Below are positions 39,802-51,800 of a stretch of DNA of 64,000 nt, piece by piece. The DNA comes from Yamagishiella unicocca (Eukaryota; Chlorophyta; Chlorophyceae; Chlamydomonadales; Volvocaceae): assembly GCA_003116995.1 (NCBI GenBank), contig BDSL01000022.1, forward strand, positions 1,086,805 through 1,150,804, in the 5' to 3' direction. Each line of letters begins with the position of its first letter. The stretch's first letter is position 1. A program made the translations under genes and the position numbers. Under the pieces are notes generated by a model. That model ran no database searches, was not told where the DNA came from, and was given only the letters and a program-made list of their open reading frames with translations.

Positions 39802-42800
39802 GAGGCGTGCCAGGCGGCGGCGGGGCCGGAGGTGGTGGCGGGGGCGGATCAGGCGGCGGTGGCGGGGCGGGGCGGGGAGGCGTGTGCCAGGAGGCGGCGG
39901 AGTAGGGGGTGGTGGCGGTGGCGGTACTGGCGGCGGCGGGGGGGCGGCGGCGGCGGTGGAGGCGTGCCAGGCGGCGGTGGTGGCGGGGGCGGAGGCGGCA
40001 GGCGGTGGGCGGAGGCGGCGCGGTGGCGGTACTGGCGGCGGCGGCGGGGGCGGCGGCGGCGGTGGAGGCGTGCCAGGCGGCGGCGGGGCGGAGGTGGTGG
40101 CGGGGGCGGAGGCGGCGGTGGCGGGGCGGTGGCGGGGGCGGAGGCGGTGTGCCAGGAGGCGGCGGAGGCGGTAGGGGGTGGTGGCGGTGGCGGTACTGGC
40201 GGCGGCGGCGGGGGCGGCGGCGGCGGTGGAGGCGGCGGAGTGCCAGGCGGCGGCGGTGGCGGTAGGCGGCGGCGGCGGGGGCGGCGGCGGCGGTGGAGGC
40301 GTGCCAGGCGGCGGCGGGGCCGGAGGTGGTGGCGGGGCGGCGGCGGCGGGGGCGGGGGGCGGCGGGAGGCGGTGTGGGCGGGGCGGGGGAGGCGGTGTGC
40401 CAGGGGGTGTGGCGGAGTAGGGGGTGGTGGCGGTGGCGGTACTGGCGGCGGCGGCGGGGGCGGCGGCGGCGGTGGAGGCGTGCCAGGCGGCGGCGGGGCC
40501 GGAGGTGGTGGCGGGGCGGCGGATCAGGCGGCGGTGGCGGGGGGGGGGCGGCGGGGGAGGCGGTGTGCCAGGAGGCGGCGGAGTAGGGGGTGGTGGCGGT
40601 GGCGGTACTGGCGGCGGCGGCGGGGGCGGCGGCGGCGGTGGAGGCGTGCCAGGCGGCGGCGGGGCCGGAGGTGGTGGCGGGGGCGGATCAGGCGGCGGCG
40701 GCGGGGCGGGGAGGCGGTGTGCCAGGAGGCGGCGGAGAGGGGGTGGTGGCGGTGGCGGTACTGGCGGCGGCGGCGGCGGGGCGGCGTGGAGGCGTGCCAG
40801 GCGGCGGCGGGGCCGGAGGTGGTGGCGGGGGCGGATCAGGCGGCGGCGGCGGGGCGGGGCGGGGGAGGCGGTGGCCAGGAGGCGGCGGAGTGGCGGTGGC
40901 GGTACTGGCGGCGGCGGCGGGGCGGCGGCGGCGGGGAGGCGTGCAGGCGCGGCGGGGCCGGAGGTGGTGGCGGGGGCGGATCAGCGGCGGCGGGGGGGGG
41001 GGGCGGGGGAGGCGTGTGCCAGGAGGCGGCGGAGTAGGGGTGGTGGCGGTGGCGGTACTGGCGGCGGCGGCGGGCGGCGGCGGGCGGTGGAGGCGTGCCA
41101 GGGGCGGCGGGGCCGGAGGTGGTGGCGGGGCGGTCAGGCGGCGGCGGCGGGGGCGGGGCGGGGAGGCGGTGTGCCAGGAGGCGGCGGAGAGTAGGGTGGT
41201 GGCGGTGGCGGTACTGGCGGCGGCGGCGGGGCGGCGGCGGCGGTGGAGGCGTGCCAGGCGGCGGCGGGGCCGGAGGTGGTGGCGGGGCGGATCAGGCGGC
41301 GGGAGGGGGCGGGGGCGGGGGAGGCGGTGTGCCAGGAGGCGGCGGAGTGGGGGGTGTGGCGGCGGCGGCGGGGGCGGCGGCGGCGCGTGGAGGCGTGCCA
41401 GGCGGCGGCGGGGCCGGAGGTGGTGGCGGGGGCGGATCAGGCGGCGGCGGCGGGGGCGGGGCGGGGGAGGCGGTGTGCCAGGAGGCGGCGGAGTAGGGGT
41501 GGTGGCGTGGCGGTGGCGGCGGCGGCGGGGGCGGCGGCGGCGGTGCCAGGAGGCGGCGGAGTAGGCGGTGGCGGTACTGGCGGCGGCGGCGGGGGCGGCG
41601 GCGGCGGTGGAGGCGTGCCAGGCGGCGGCGGGGCCGGAGGTGGTGGCGGGGCGGCGGAGGCGGCGGTGGCGGTACGGGGGCGGGGGGGCGGCGGCCAGGC
41701 GGCGGAGTGGTGGCGGGGGCGGAGGGGCGGCCAGGAGGTGGTGGCGGTGGCGGTACTGGCGGCGGCGGCGGGGCGGCGGCGGCGGCGGTGGTGGCGGGGG
41801 CGGAGGCGTGGCCGCGGGAGGCGGTGGCGGCGGGGGGGCGGCGGAGGCGTGGTGGGCGGGGCGCGGCGGCGGCGGGGGGGCGGTGGCGGGGCGGCGGAGG
41901 AGGCGGTGGCGTAGGCGGTCAGGCGGCGGCGGTGGCGGTACTGGCGGCGGCGGCGGGGCGGCGGCGGCGGTGGAGGCGGCCAGGCGGCGGCGGGGGAGGT
42001 GGTGGCGGTGGCGGAGGCGGCGGCGGCGGGGGGCGGCGGCGGCGGTGTGGGCGGCGGCGGGGCAGGCGGCGGTGGCGAGGCGGCGGAGTGGCGGTGGCGG
42101 TACTGGCGGCGGCGGGGGGGCGGCGGCGGCGGTGGCGGGGCGGGGCGGGGGAGGCGGTGTGCCAGGAGGCGGCGGAGTAGGGGTGGTGGCGGTGGCGGTA
42201 CTGGCGGCGGCGGCGGGGGCGGCGGCGGCGGTGGAGGCGTGCCAGGCGGCGGCGGGGCCGGAGGTGGTGGCGGGGGCGGATCAGGCGGCGGCGGCGGGGC
42301 GGGGGAGGCGGGGAGGCGGTGTGGAGGCGGCCAGGCGGCGGAGTAGGGGGGTGGTGGCGGTGGCGGTACTGGCGGCGGCGGCGGGGGCGGCGGCGGCGGT
42401 GGAGGCGTGCCAGGCGGCGGCGGGGCGGAGGTGGTGGCGGGGGCGGATCAGGCGGCGGCGGCGGGGGCGGGGGCGGGGGAGGCGGTGGAGGAGGCGGCGG
42501 AGTGGGGGTGGTGGCCGGTACTGGCGGCGGCGGCGGGGGCGGCGGCGGCGGTGGAGGCGTGCCAGGCGGCGGCGGGGCCGGAGGTGGCGGTGGCGGTACT
42601 GGCGGCGGCGGCGGGGCGGCGGCGGCGGTGGAGGCGTGCCAGGCGGCGGCGGGGCCGGAGGTGGTGGCGGGGCGGGGGCGGGGGAGGCGGTGTGCCAGGA
42701 GGCGGCGGAGTAGGGGGTGGTGGCGGTGGCGGTACTGGCGGCGGCGGCGGGGGGCGGCGGCGCGGTGGAGGCGTGCCAGGCGGCGGCGGTGGCGGTACTG

Positions 42801-45800
42801 GCGGCGGGCGGGGGCGGCGGCGGCGGGTGGCGGGGGCGGATCAGGCGGCGGTGGCCAGGGGGGCGGGGGCGGGGCGGAGGCGGTGTGCCAGGCGGAGGCG
42901 GGGGGAGGGGAGGCGGTGTGCCAGGAGGCGGCGGAGTAGGGGGTGGTGGCGGTGGCGGTACTGGGCGGCGGCGGGGGGGGGCGGCGGCGGCGGTGGAGGC
43001 GTGCCAGGCGGCGGCGGGCCGGAGGTGGTGGCGGGGGCGGATCAGGCGGCGGCGGGGGGGCGGGGGCGGGGAGGCGGTGTGCCAGGAGGCGGCGGAGTAG
43101 GGGGTGGTGGCGGTGGCGGTACTGGCGGCGGCGGCGGGGCGGCGGCGGCGGTGGAGGCGTGCCAGGCGGCGGCGGGGCCGGAGGTGGTGGCGGGGGCGGA
43201 TCAGGCGGCGGCGGCGGGGGCGGGGGCGGGGGAGGCGGTGTGCCAGGAGGCGGCGGAGTAGGGGCGGTGGTGGCGGCGGCGGCGGGGCGGCGGGGCGGGT
43301 GGAGGCGTGCCAGGCGGCGGCGGGGCGGAGGTGGTGGCGGGGCGGATCAGGCGGCGGCGGCGGGGGCGGGGGGCGGTGTGCCAGGAGGCGGCGGAGTAGG
43401 GGTGGTGGCGGTGGCGGTACTGGCGGCGGCGGCGGGGGCGGCGGCGGCGGTGGAGGCGTGCCAGGCGGCGGCGGGGCCGGAGGTGGTGGCGGGGGCGGAT
43501 CAGGCGGCGGCGGGGGGGCGGGGCGGGGAGGCGGTGTGCCAGGAGGCGGCGGAGTAGGGGGTGGTGGCGGTGGCGGTACTGGCGGCGGCGGCGGGGGCGG
43601 CGGCGGCGGTGGAGGCGTGCCAGGCGGCGGCGGGGCCGGAGGTGGTGGCGGGGGCGGATCAGGCGGCGGCGGCGGGGGGGCGGGGGCGGTGTGCCAGGAG
43701 GCGGCGGAGTAGGGGTGGTGGCGGTGGCGGTACTGGCGGCGGCGGCGGGGGCGCGGCGGCGGTGGAGGCGTGCCAGGGCGGCGGGGCCGGAGGTGGATCA
43801 GGCGGCGGTGGTGGCGGCGGTACTGGCGGCGGCGGCGGGGGCGGCGGCGGCGGTGGAGGCGTGCCAGGCGGCGGCGGGGCCGGAGGTGGTGGCGGGGGCG
43901 GATCAGGCGGCGGTGGCGGGGCGGGGGCGGGGGAGGCGGTGTGCCAGGAGGCGGCGGAGTAGGGGTGGTGGCGGTGGCGGTACTGGCGGCGGCGGCGGGG
44001 GCGGCGGCGGCGGTGGAGGCGTGCCAGGCGGCGGCGGGGCCGGAGGTGGTGGCGGGGCGGATCAGGCGGCGGGGCGGGGGCGGGGCGGGGAGGCGGTGTG
44101 CCAGGAGGCGGCGGAGTAGGGGTGGTGGCGGTGGCGGTACTGGCGGCGGCGGCGGGGGCGGCGGCGGCGGTGGAGGCGTGCCAGGCGGCGGCGGGGCCGG
44201 AGGTGGTGGCGGGGGCGGATCAGGCGGCGGCGGGGGGGCGGGGGCGGGGAGGCGGTGTGCCAGGAGGCGGCGGAGTAGGGGGTGGTGGCGGTGGCGGTAC
44301 TGGCGGCGGCGGCGGGGGCGGCGGCGGCGGTGGAGGCGTGCCAGGCGGCGGCGGGGCCGGAGGTGGTGGGGGGGCGGATCAGGCGGCGGCGGCGGGGGGG
44401 GCGGGGGAGGCGGTGTGCCAGGAGGCGGCGGAGTAGGGGTGGTGGCGGTGGCGGTACTGGCGCGGGGAGGCGGTGTGCGGAGGCGGCGGAGTAGGGGGTG
44501 GTGGCGGTGGCGGTACTGGCGGCGGCGGCGGGGGCGGCGGGGCGGTGGAGGCGTGCCAGGCGGCGGCGGGCCGGAGGTGGTGGCGGGGCGGGGCGGCGGT
44601 GTGCCAGGCGTGCCAGGCGGCGGCGGGGCCGGAGGTGGTGGGGGTGGTGGCGGGGGGCGGCGGCGGGGGAGTGGTGGCGGGGGCGGATCAGGCGGGGGGG
44701 CGGGGCGGGGGGGGAGGCGTGTGCCAGGAGGCGGCGGAGTAGGGGGTGGTGGCAGGCGGCGGCGGTGGCGGTACTGGCGGCGGCGGCGGGGGCGGCGGCG
44801 GCGGTGGAGGCGTGCCAGGCGGCGGCGGGGCCGGAGGTGGTGGCGGGGGCGGATCAGGCGGCGGTGGCGGGGCGGGGGCGGGGGAGGCGGTGTGCCAGGA
44901 GGCGGCGGAGTAGGGGGTGGTGGCGGTGGCGGTAGGCGGCGGAGTAGGGGGCGGGGCGGGGGCGGGGGAGGCGGTGGCCAGGAGGCGGCGGAGTGGCGGT
45001 GGCGGCGGCGGCGGGGGGCGGCGGCGGTGGAGCGTGCCAGGCGGCGGCGGGGCCGGAGGTGGTGGCGGGGGATCAGGCGGCGGCGGGGCGGGGCGGGGGA
45101 GGCGGGTGTGAGGAGGCGGCGGAGTGGGGTGGTGGCCGGTACTGGCGGCGGCGGCGGGGGCGGCGGCGGCGGTGGAGGCGTGCCAGGCGGCGGCGGGGCC
45201 GGAGGTGGTGGCGGGGGCGGGCGGCGGCGGGGGGCGGGGGCGGGGGAGGCGGTGTGCAGGAGGCGGCGGAGTAGGGTGGTGGCGGTGGCGGTACTGGCGG
45301 CGGCGGCGGGGCGGCGGCGGCGGTGGAGGCGTGCCAGGCGGCGGGGGCGGAGGTGGTGCGGGGCGGAGGCGGCGGCGGCGGGGGGGGGCGGGGGAGGCGG
45401 CGGAGGCGGCGGAGTAGGGGGTGGTGGCGGTGGCGGTACTGGCGGCGGCGGCGGGCGGCGGCGGCGGTGGAGGCGTGCAGGCGGCGGCGGGGCGGGGTGG
45501 TGGCGGGGCGGATCGGCGGCGGCGGGGGCGGGGGCGGGAGGCGGGTGTGAGGAGGCGGCGGAGTGCGGTGGCGGTACTGGCGGCGGCGGCGGGGGCGGCG
45601 GCGGCGGTGGAGGCGTGCCAGGCGGCGGCGGGGCCGGAGGCGGCGGCGGGGGCGGGGGCGGGGGAGGCGGTGGCGGGGGCGGATCAGGCGGCGGCGGCGG
45701 GGCGGGGGGATCAGGCGGCGGTGGCGGGGCGGGGCGGGGGAGGCGGTGCCAGGAGGCGGCGGAGTAGGGGGTGGTGCGTGGCGGTACTGGCGGCGGCGGC

Positions 45801-48800
45801 GGGGGCGGCGGCGGCGGTGGAGGAGGCGGCGGCGGCGGCGGCGGGGGCGGCGGCGGCGGTGGAGGCGTGCCAGGCGGCGGCGGGGCCGGAGGTGGTGGCG
45901 GGGGCGGATCAGGCGGCGGCGGCGGGGCGGGGGCGGGGGAGGCGGTGTGCCAGGAGGCGGCGGAGTGGTGGGCGGCGGCGGGGGCGGGGGCGGGGAGGCG
46001 GTGTGCCAGGAGGCGGCGGAGTAGGGGGTGGTGGCGGTGGCGGTACTGGCGGCGGCGGCGGGGCGGCGGCGGCGGTGGAGGCGTGCCAGGCGGCGGCGGG
46101 GGCGGCGGCGGCGGGGGCGGCGGCGGCGGTGGAGGCGTGCCAGGCGGCGGCGGGGCCGGAGGTGGTGGCGGGGCGGATCAGGCGGCGGCGGCGGGGCGGG
46201 GGCGGGGGAGGCGGTGTGCCAGGAGGCGGCGGAGTGGTGGCGGTGGCGGTACTGGATCAGGCGGCGGCGGCGGGGGCGGGGGCGGGGGAGGCGGTGTGCC
46301 AGGAGGCGGCGGAGTAGGGGGTGGTGGCGGTGGCGGTACTGGCGGCGGCGGCGGGGGCGGCGGCGGCGGTGGAGGCGTGCCAGGCGGCGGCGGGGCCGGA
46401 GGTGGTGGCGGGGCGGATCAGGCGGCGGGCGGGGGCGGGGGCGGGGAGGCGGTGTGCCAGGAGGCGGCGGAGTAGGGGGTGGTGGCGGTGGCGGTACTGG
46501 CGGCGGCGGCGGGGGCGGCGGCGGCGGTGGAGGCGTGCCAGGCGGCGGCGGGGCCGGAGGTGTGCCAGGAGGCGGGCGGGTAGGGGGTGGTGGCGGGGGG
46601 TACTGGCGGCGGCGGCGGGGGCGGCGGCGGCGGTGGAGGCGTGCAGGCGGCGGCGGGGCCGGAGGTGTGGGGGGGCGGATCAGGCGGCGGCGGCGGGGCG
46701 GGGCGGGGCGGCGGCGGGGGCGGCGGCGGCGGTGGAGGCGGTGTGCCAGGCGGCGGAGTAGGGGGTGGTGGCGGTGGCGGTACTGGCGGCGGCGGCGGGG
46801 GCGGCGGCGGCGGTGGAGGCGTGCCAGGCGGCGGCGGGGCCGGAGGTGGTGGCGGGGGCGGATCAGGCGGCGGCGGCGGGGTGCGGGGGCGGGGGAGGCG
46901 GTGTGCCAGGAGGCGGCGGAGTAGGGGGTGGTGGCGGTGGCGGTACTGGCGGCGGCGGCGGGGGCGGCGGCGGCGGTGGAGGCGTGCCAGGCGGCGGCGG
47001 GGCCGGAGGTGGTGGCGGGGGCGGATCAGGCGGCGGTGGCGGGGGCGGGGGGGGGAGGCGGTGTGCCAGGAGGCGGCGGAGTAGGGGGTGGTGGCGGTGG
47101 CGGTACTGGCGGCGGCGGCGGGGGCGGCGGCGGCGGTGGAGGCGTGCCAGGCGGCGGCGGGGCCGGAGGTGGTGGCGGGGGCGGATCAGGCGGCGGTGGC
47201 GGGGGCGGGGCGGGGGAGGCGGTGTGCCAGGAGGCGGCGGAGTAGGGGGTGGTGGCGGTGGCGGTACTGGCGGCGGCGGCGGGGGCGGCGGCGGCGGTGG
47301 AGGCGTGCCAGGCGGCGGCGGGGCCGGAGGTGGTGGCGGGGGCGGATCAGGCGGCGGCGGCGGGGGCGGGGGCGGGGAGGCGGTGTGCCAGGAGGCGGCG
47401 GAGTAGGGGGTGGTGGCGGTGGCGGTACTGGCGGCGGCGGCGGGGGCGGCGGCGGCGGTGGAGGCGTGCCAGGCGGCGGCGGGGCCGGAGGTGGTGGCGG
47501 GGGCGGATCAGGCGGCGGCGGCGGGGGCGGGGCGGGGGAGGCGGTGTGCCAGGAGGCGGCGGAGTAGGGGGTGGTGGCGGTGGCGGTACTGGGCGGCGGC
47601 GGCGGGGGGCGGCGGCGGCGGTGGAGGCGTGCCAGGCGGCGGCGGGGCCGGAGGTGGTGGCGGGGGCGGATCAGGCGGCGGGCGGCGGGGGCGGGGGCGG
47701 GGGAGGCGGTGTGCCAGGAGGCGGCGGAGTAGGGGGTGGTGGCGGTGGCGGTACTGGCGGCGGCGGCGGGGGCGGCGGCGGCGGTGGGAGGCGTGCCAGG
47801 CGGCGCGGGGCCGGGAGGTGGTGGCGGGGGCGGATCAGGCGGGGCGGGGCGGGGGCGGGGGCGGGGGAGGCGGTGGGTGCAGGAGGCGGCGGGAGTAGGG
47901 GGTGGTGGCGGTGGCGGTACTGGCGGCGGCGGCGGGGGCGGCGGCGGCGGTGGAGGCGTGCCAGGCGGCGGCGGGGCCGGAGGTGGTGGCGGGGGCGGAT
48001 CAGGCGGCGGCGGCGGGGCGGGGGCGGGGGAGGCGGTGTGCCAGGAGGCGGCGGAGTAGGGGGTGGTGGCGGTGGCGGTTACTGGCGGCGGCGGCGGGGG
48101 CGGCGGGCGGCGGTGGAGGCGTGCCAGGCGGCGGCGGGGCCGGAGGTGGTGGCGGGGGCGGATCAGGCGGCGGGGGCGGGGGCGGGGGCGGGGGAGGCGG
48201 TGTGCCAGGAGGCGGCGGAGTAGGGGGTGGTGGCGGTGGCGGTACTGGCGGCGGCGGCGGGGGCGGCGGCGGCGGTGGAGGCGTGCCAGGCGGCGGCGGG
48301 GCCGGAGGTGGTGGCGGGGGCGGATCAGGCGGGCGGCGGCGGGGGCGGGGGCGGGGGGAGGCGGTGTTGGCCAGGAGGCGGCGGAAGTAGGGGGTGGTGG
48401 CGGTGGCGGTACTGGCGGCGGCGGCGGGGGCGGCGGCGGCGGTGGAGGCGTGCCAGGCGGCGGCGGGGCCGGAGGTGGTGGCGGGGGCGGATCAGGCGGC
48501 GGGGGCGGGGGCGGGGGCGGGGGAGGCGGTGTGCCAGGAGGCGGCGGAGTAGGGGGTGGTGGCGGTGGCGGTACTGGGCGGCGGCGGCGGGGGCGGCGGC
48601 GGCGGTGGAGGCGTGCCAGGCGGCGGCGGGGCCGGAGGTGGTGGCGGGGGCGGATCAGGCGGCGGCGGCGGGGGCGGGGGCGGGGGAGGCGGTGTGCCAG
48701 GAGGCGGCGGAGTAGGGGGTGGTGGCGGTGGCGGTACTGGCGGCGGCGGCGGGGGCGGCGGCGGCGGTGGAGGCGTGCCAGGCGGCGGCGGGGCCGGAGG

Positions 48801-51800
48801 TGGTGGCGGGGGCGGATCAGGCGGCGGGGCGGGGGCGGGGGCGGGGGAGGCGGTGTGCCAGGAGGCGGCGGAGTAGGGGGTGGTGGCGGTGGCGGTACTG
48901 GCGGCGCGGCGGGGGCGGCGGCGGCGGTGGAGGCGTGCCAGGCGGCGGCGGGGCCGGAGGTGTGGCGGGGGCGGATCAGGCGGCGGCGGCGGGGGCGGGG
49001 GCGGGGAGGCGGTGTGCCAGGAGGCGGCGGAGTAGGGGGTGGTGGCGGTGGCGGTACTGGCGGCGGCGGCGGGGGCGGCGGCGGCGGTGGAGGCGTGCCA
49101 GGCGGCGGCGGGGCCGGAGGTGGTGGCGGGGGCGGATCAGGCGGCGGTGGCGGGGGCGGTGGCGGGGAGGCGGTGTGCCAGGAGGCGGCGGAGTAGGGGG
49201 TGGTGGCGGTGGCGGTACTGGCGGCGGCGGCGGGGGCGGCGGCGGCGGTGGAGGCGTGCCAGGCGGCGGCGGGGCCGGAGGTGGTGGCGGGGGCGGATCA
49301 GGCGGCGGGGCGGGGGCGGGGCGGGGGAGGCGGTGTGCCAGGAGGCGGCGGAGTAGGGGGTGGTGGCGGTGGCGGTACTGGCGGCGGCGGCGGGGGCGGC
49401 GGCGGCGGTGGAGGCGTGCCAGGCGGCGGCGGGGCCGGAGGTGGTGGCGGGGGCGGATCAGGCGGCGGGGCGGGGGCGGGGCGGGGGAGGCGGTGTGCCA
49501 GGAGGCGGCGGAGTAGGGGGTGGTGGCGGTGGCGGTACTGGCGGCGGCGGCGGGGGCGGCGGCGGCGGTGGAGGCGTGCCAGGCGGCGGCGGGGCCGGAG
49601 GTGGTGGCGGGGGCGGATCAGGCGGCGGCGGCGGGGGCGGGGGCGGGGGAGGCGGTGTGCCAGGAGGCGGCGGAGTAGGGGGTGGTGGCGGTGGCGGTAC
49701 TGGCGGCGGCGGCGGGGGCGGCGGCGGCGGTGGAGGCGTGCCAGGCGGCGGCGGGGCCGGAGGTGGTGGCGGGGGCGGATCAGGCGGCGGTGGCGGGGGC
49801 GGGGGCGGGGGAGGCGGTGTGCCAGGAGGCGGCGGAGTAGGGGGTGGTGGCGGTGGCGGTACTGGCGGCGGCGGCGGGGGCGGCGGCGGCGGTGGAGGCG
49901 TGCCAGGCGGCGGCGGGGCCGGAGGTGGTGGCGGGGGCGGATCAGGCGGCGGTGGCGGGGCGGGGGCGGGGGAGGCGGTGTGCCAGGAGGCGGCGGGAGT
50001 AGGGGGTGGTGGCGGTGGCGGTACTGGCGGCGGCGGCGGGGGGCGGCGGCGGCGGTGGAGGCGTGCCAGGCGGCGGCGGGGCCGGAGGTGGTGGCGGGGG
50101 CGGATCAGGCGGCGGCGGCGGGGGCGGGGGCGGGGGAGGCGGTGTGCCAGGAGGCGGCGGAGTAGGGGGTGGTGGCGGTGGCGGTACTGGCGGCGGCGGC
50201 GGGGGCGGCGGCGGCGGTGGAGGCGTGCCAGGCGGCGGCGGGGCCGGAGGTGGTGGCGGGGGCGGATCAGGCGGCGGTGGCGGGGGCGGGGGCGGGGGAG
50301 GCGGTGTGCCAGGAGGCGGCGGAGTAGGGGGTGGTGGCGGTGGCGGTACTGGCGGCGGCGGCGGGGGCGGCGGCGGCGGTGGAGGCGTGCCAGGCGGCGG
50401 CGGGGCCGGAGGTGGTGGCGGGGGCGGATCAGGCGGCGGTGGCGGGGGCGGGGCGGGGGAGGCGGTGTGCCAGGAGGCGGCGGAGTAGGGGGTGGTGGCG
50501 GTGGCGGTACTGGCGGCGGCGGCGGGGGCGGCGGCGGCGGTGGAGGCGTGCCAGGCGGCGGCGGGGCCGGAGGTGGTGGCGGGGGCGGATCAGGCGGCGG
50601 CGGCGGGGGCGGGGGCGGGGGAGGCGGTGTGCCAGGAGGCGGCGGAGTAGGGGGTGGTGGCGGTGGCGGTACTGGCGGCGGCGGCGGGGGCGGCGGCGGC
50701 GGTGGAGGCGTGCCAGGCGGCGGCGGGGCCGGAGGTGGTGGCGGGGGCGGATCAGGCGGCGGGGCGGGGGCGGGGCGGGGGAGGCGGTGTGCCAGGAGGC
50801 GGCGGAGTAGGGGGTGGTGGCGGTGGCGGTACTGGCGGCGGCGGCGGGGGCGGCGGCGGCGGTGGAGGCGTGCCAGGCGGCGGCGGGGCCGGAGGTGGTG
50901 GCGGGGGCGGATCAGGCGGCGGGGCGGGGGCGGGGGCGGGGGAGGCGGTGTGCCAGGAGGCGGCGGAGTAGGGGGTGGTGGCGGTGGCGGTACTGGCGGC
51001 GGCGGCGGGGGCGGCGGCGGCGGTGGAGGCGTGCCAGGCGGCGGCGGGGCCGGAGGTGGTGGCGGGGGCGGATCAGGCGGCGGTGGCGGGGCGGGGGCGG
51101 GGGAGGCGGTGTGCCAGGAGGCGGCGGAGTAGGGGGTGGTGGCGGTGGCGGTACTGGCGGCGGCGGCGGGGGCGGCGGCGGCGGTGGAGGCGTGCCAGGC
51201 GGCGGCGGGGCCGGAGGTGGTGGCGGGGGCGGATCAGGCGGCGGCGGCGGGGGCGGGGCGGGGGAGGCGGTGTGCCAGGAGGCGGCGGAGTAGGGGGTGG
51301 TGGCGGTGGCGGTACTGGCGGCGGCGGCGGGGGCGGCGGCGGCGGTGGAGGCGTGCCAGGCGGCGGCGGGGCCGGAGGTGGTGGCGGGGGCGGATCAGGC
51401 GGCGGCGGCGGGGGCGGGGGCGGGGGAGGCGGTGTGCCAGGAGGCGGCGGAGTAGGGGGTGGTGGCGGTGGCGGTACTGGCGGCGGCGGCGGGGGCGGCG
51501 GCGGCGGTGGAGGCGTGCCAGGCGGCGGCGGGGCCGGAGGTGGTGGCGGGGGCGGATCAGGCGGCGGTGGCGGGGGCGGGGCGGGGGAGGCGGTGTGCCA
51601 GGAGGCGGCGGAGTAGGGGGTGGTGGCGGTGGCGGTACTGGCGGCGGCGGCGGGGGCGGCGGCGGCGGTGGAGGCGTGCCAGGCGGCGGCGGGGCCGGAG
51701 GTGGTGGCGGGGGCGGATCAGGCGGCGGCGGCGGGGGCGGGGGCGGGGGAGGCGGTGTGCCAGGAGGCGGCGGAGTAGGGGGTGGTGGCGGTGGCGGTAC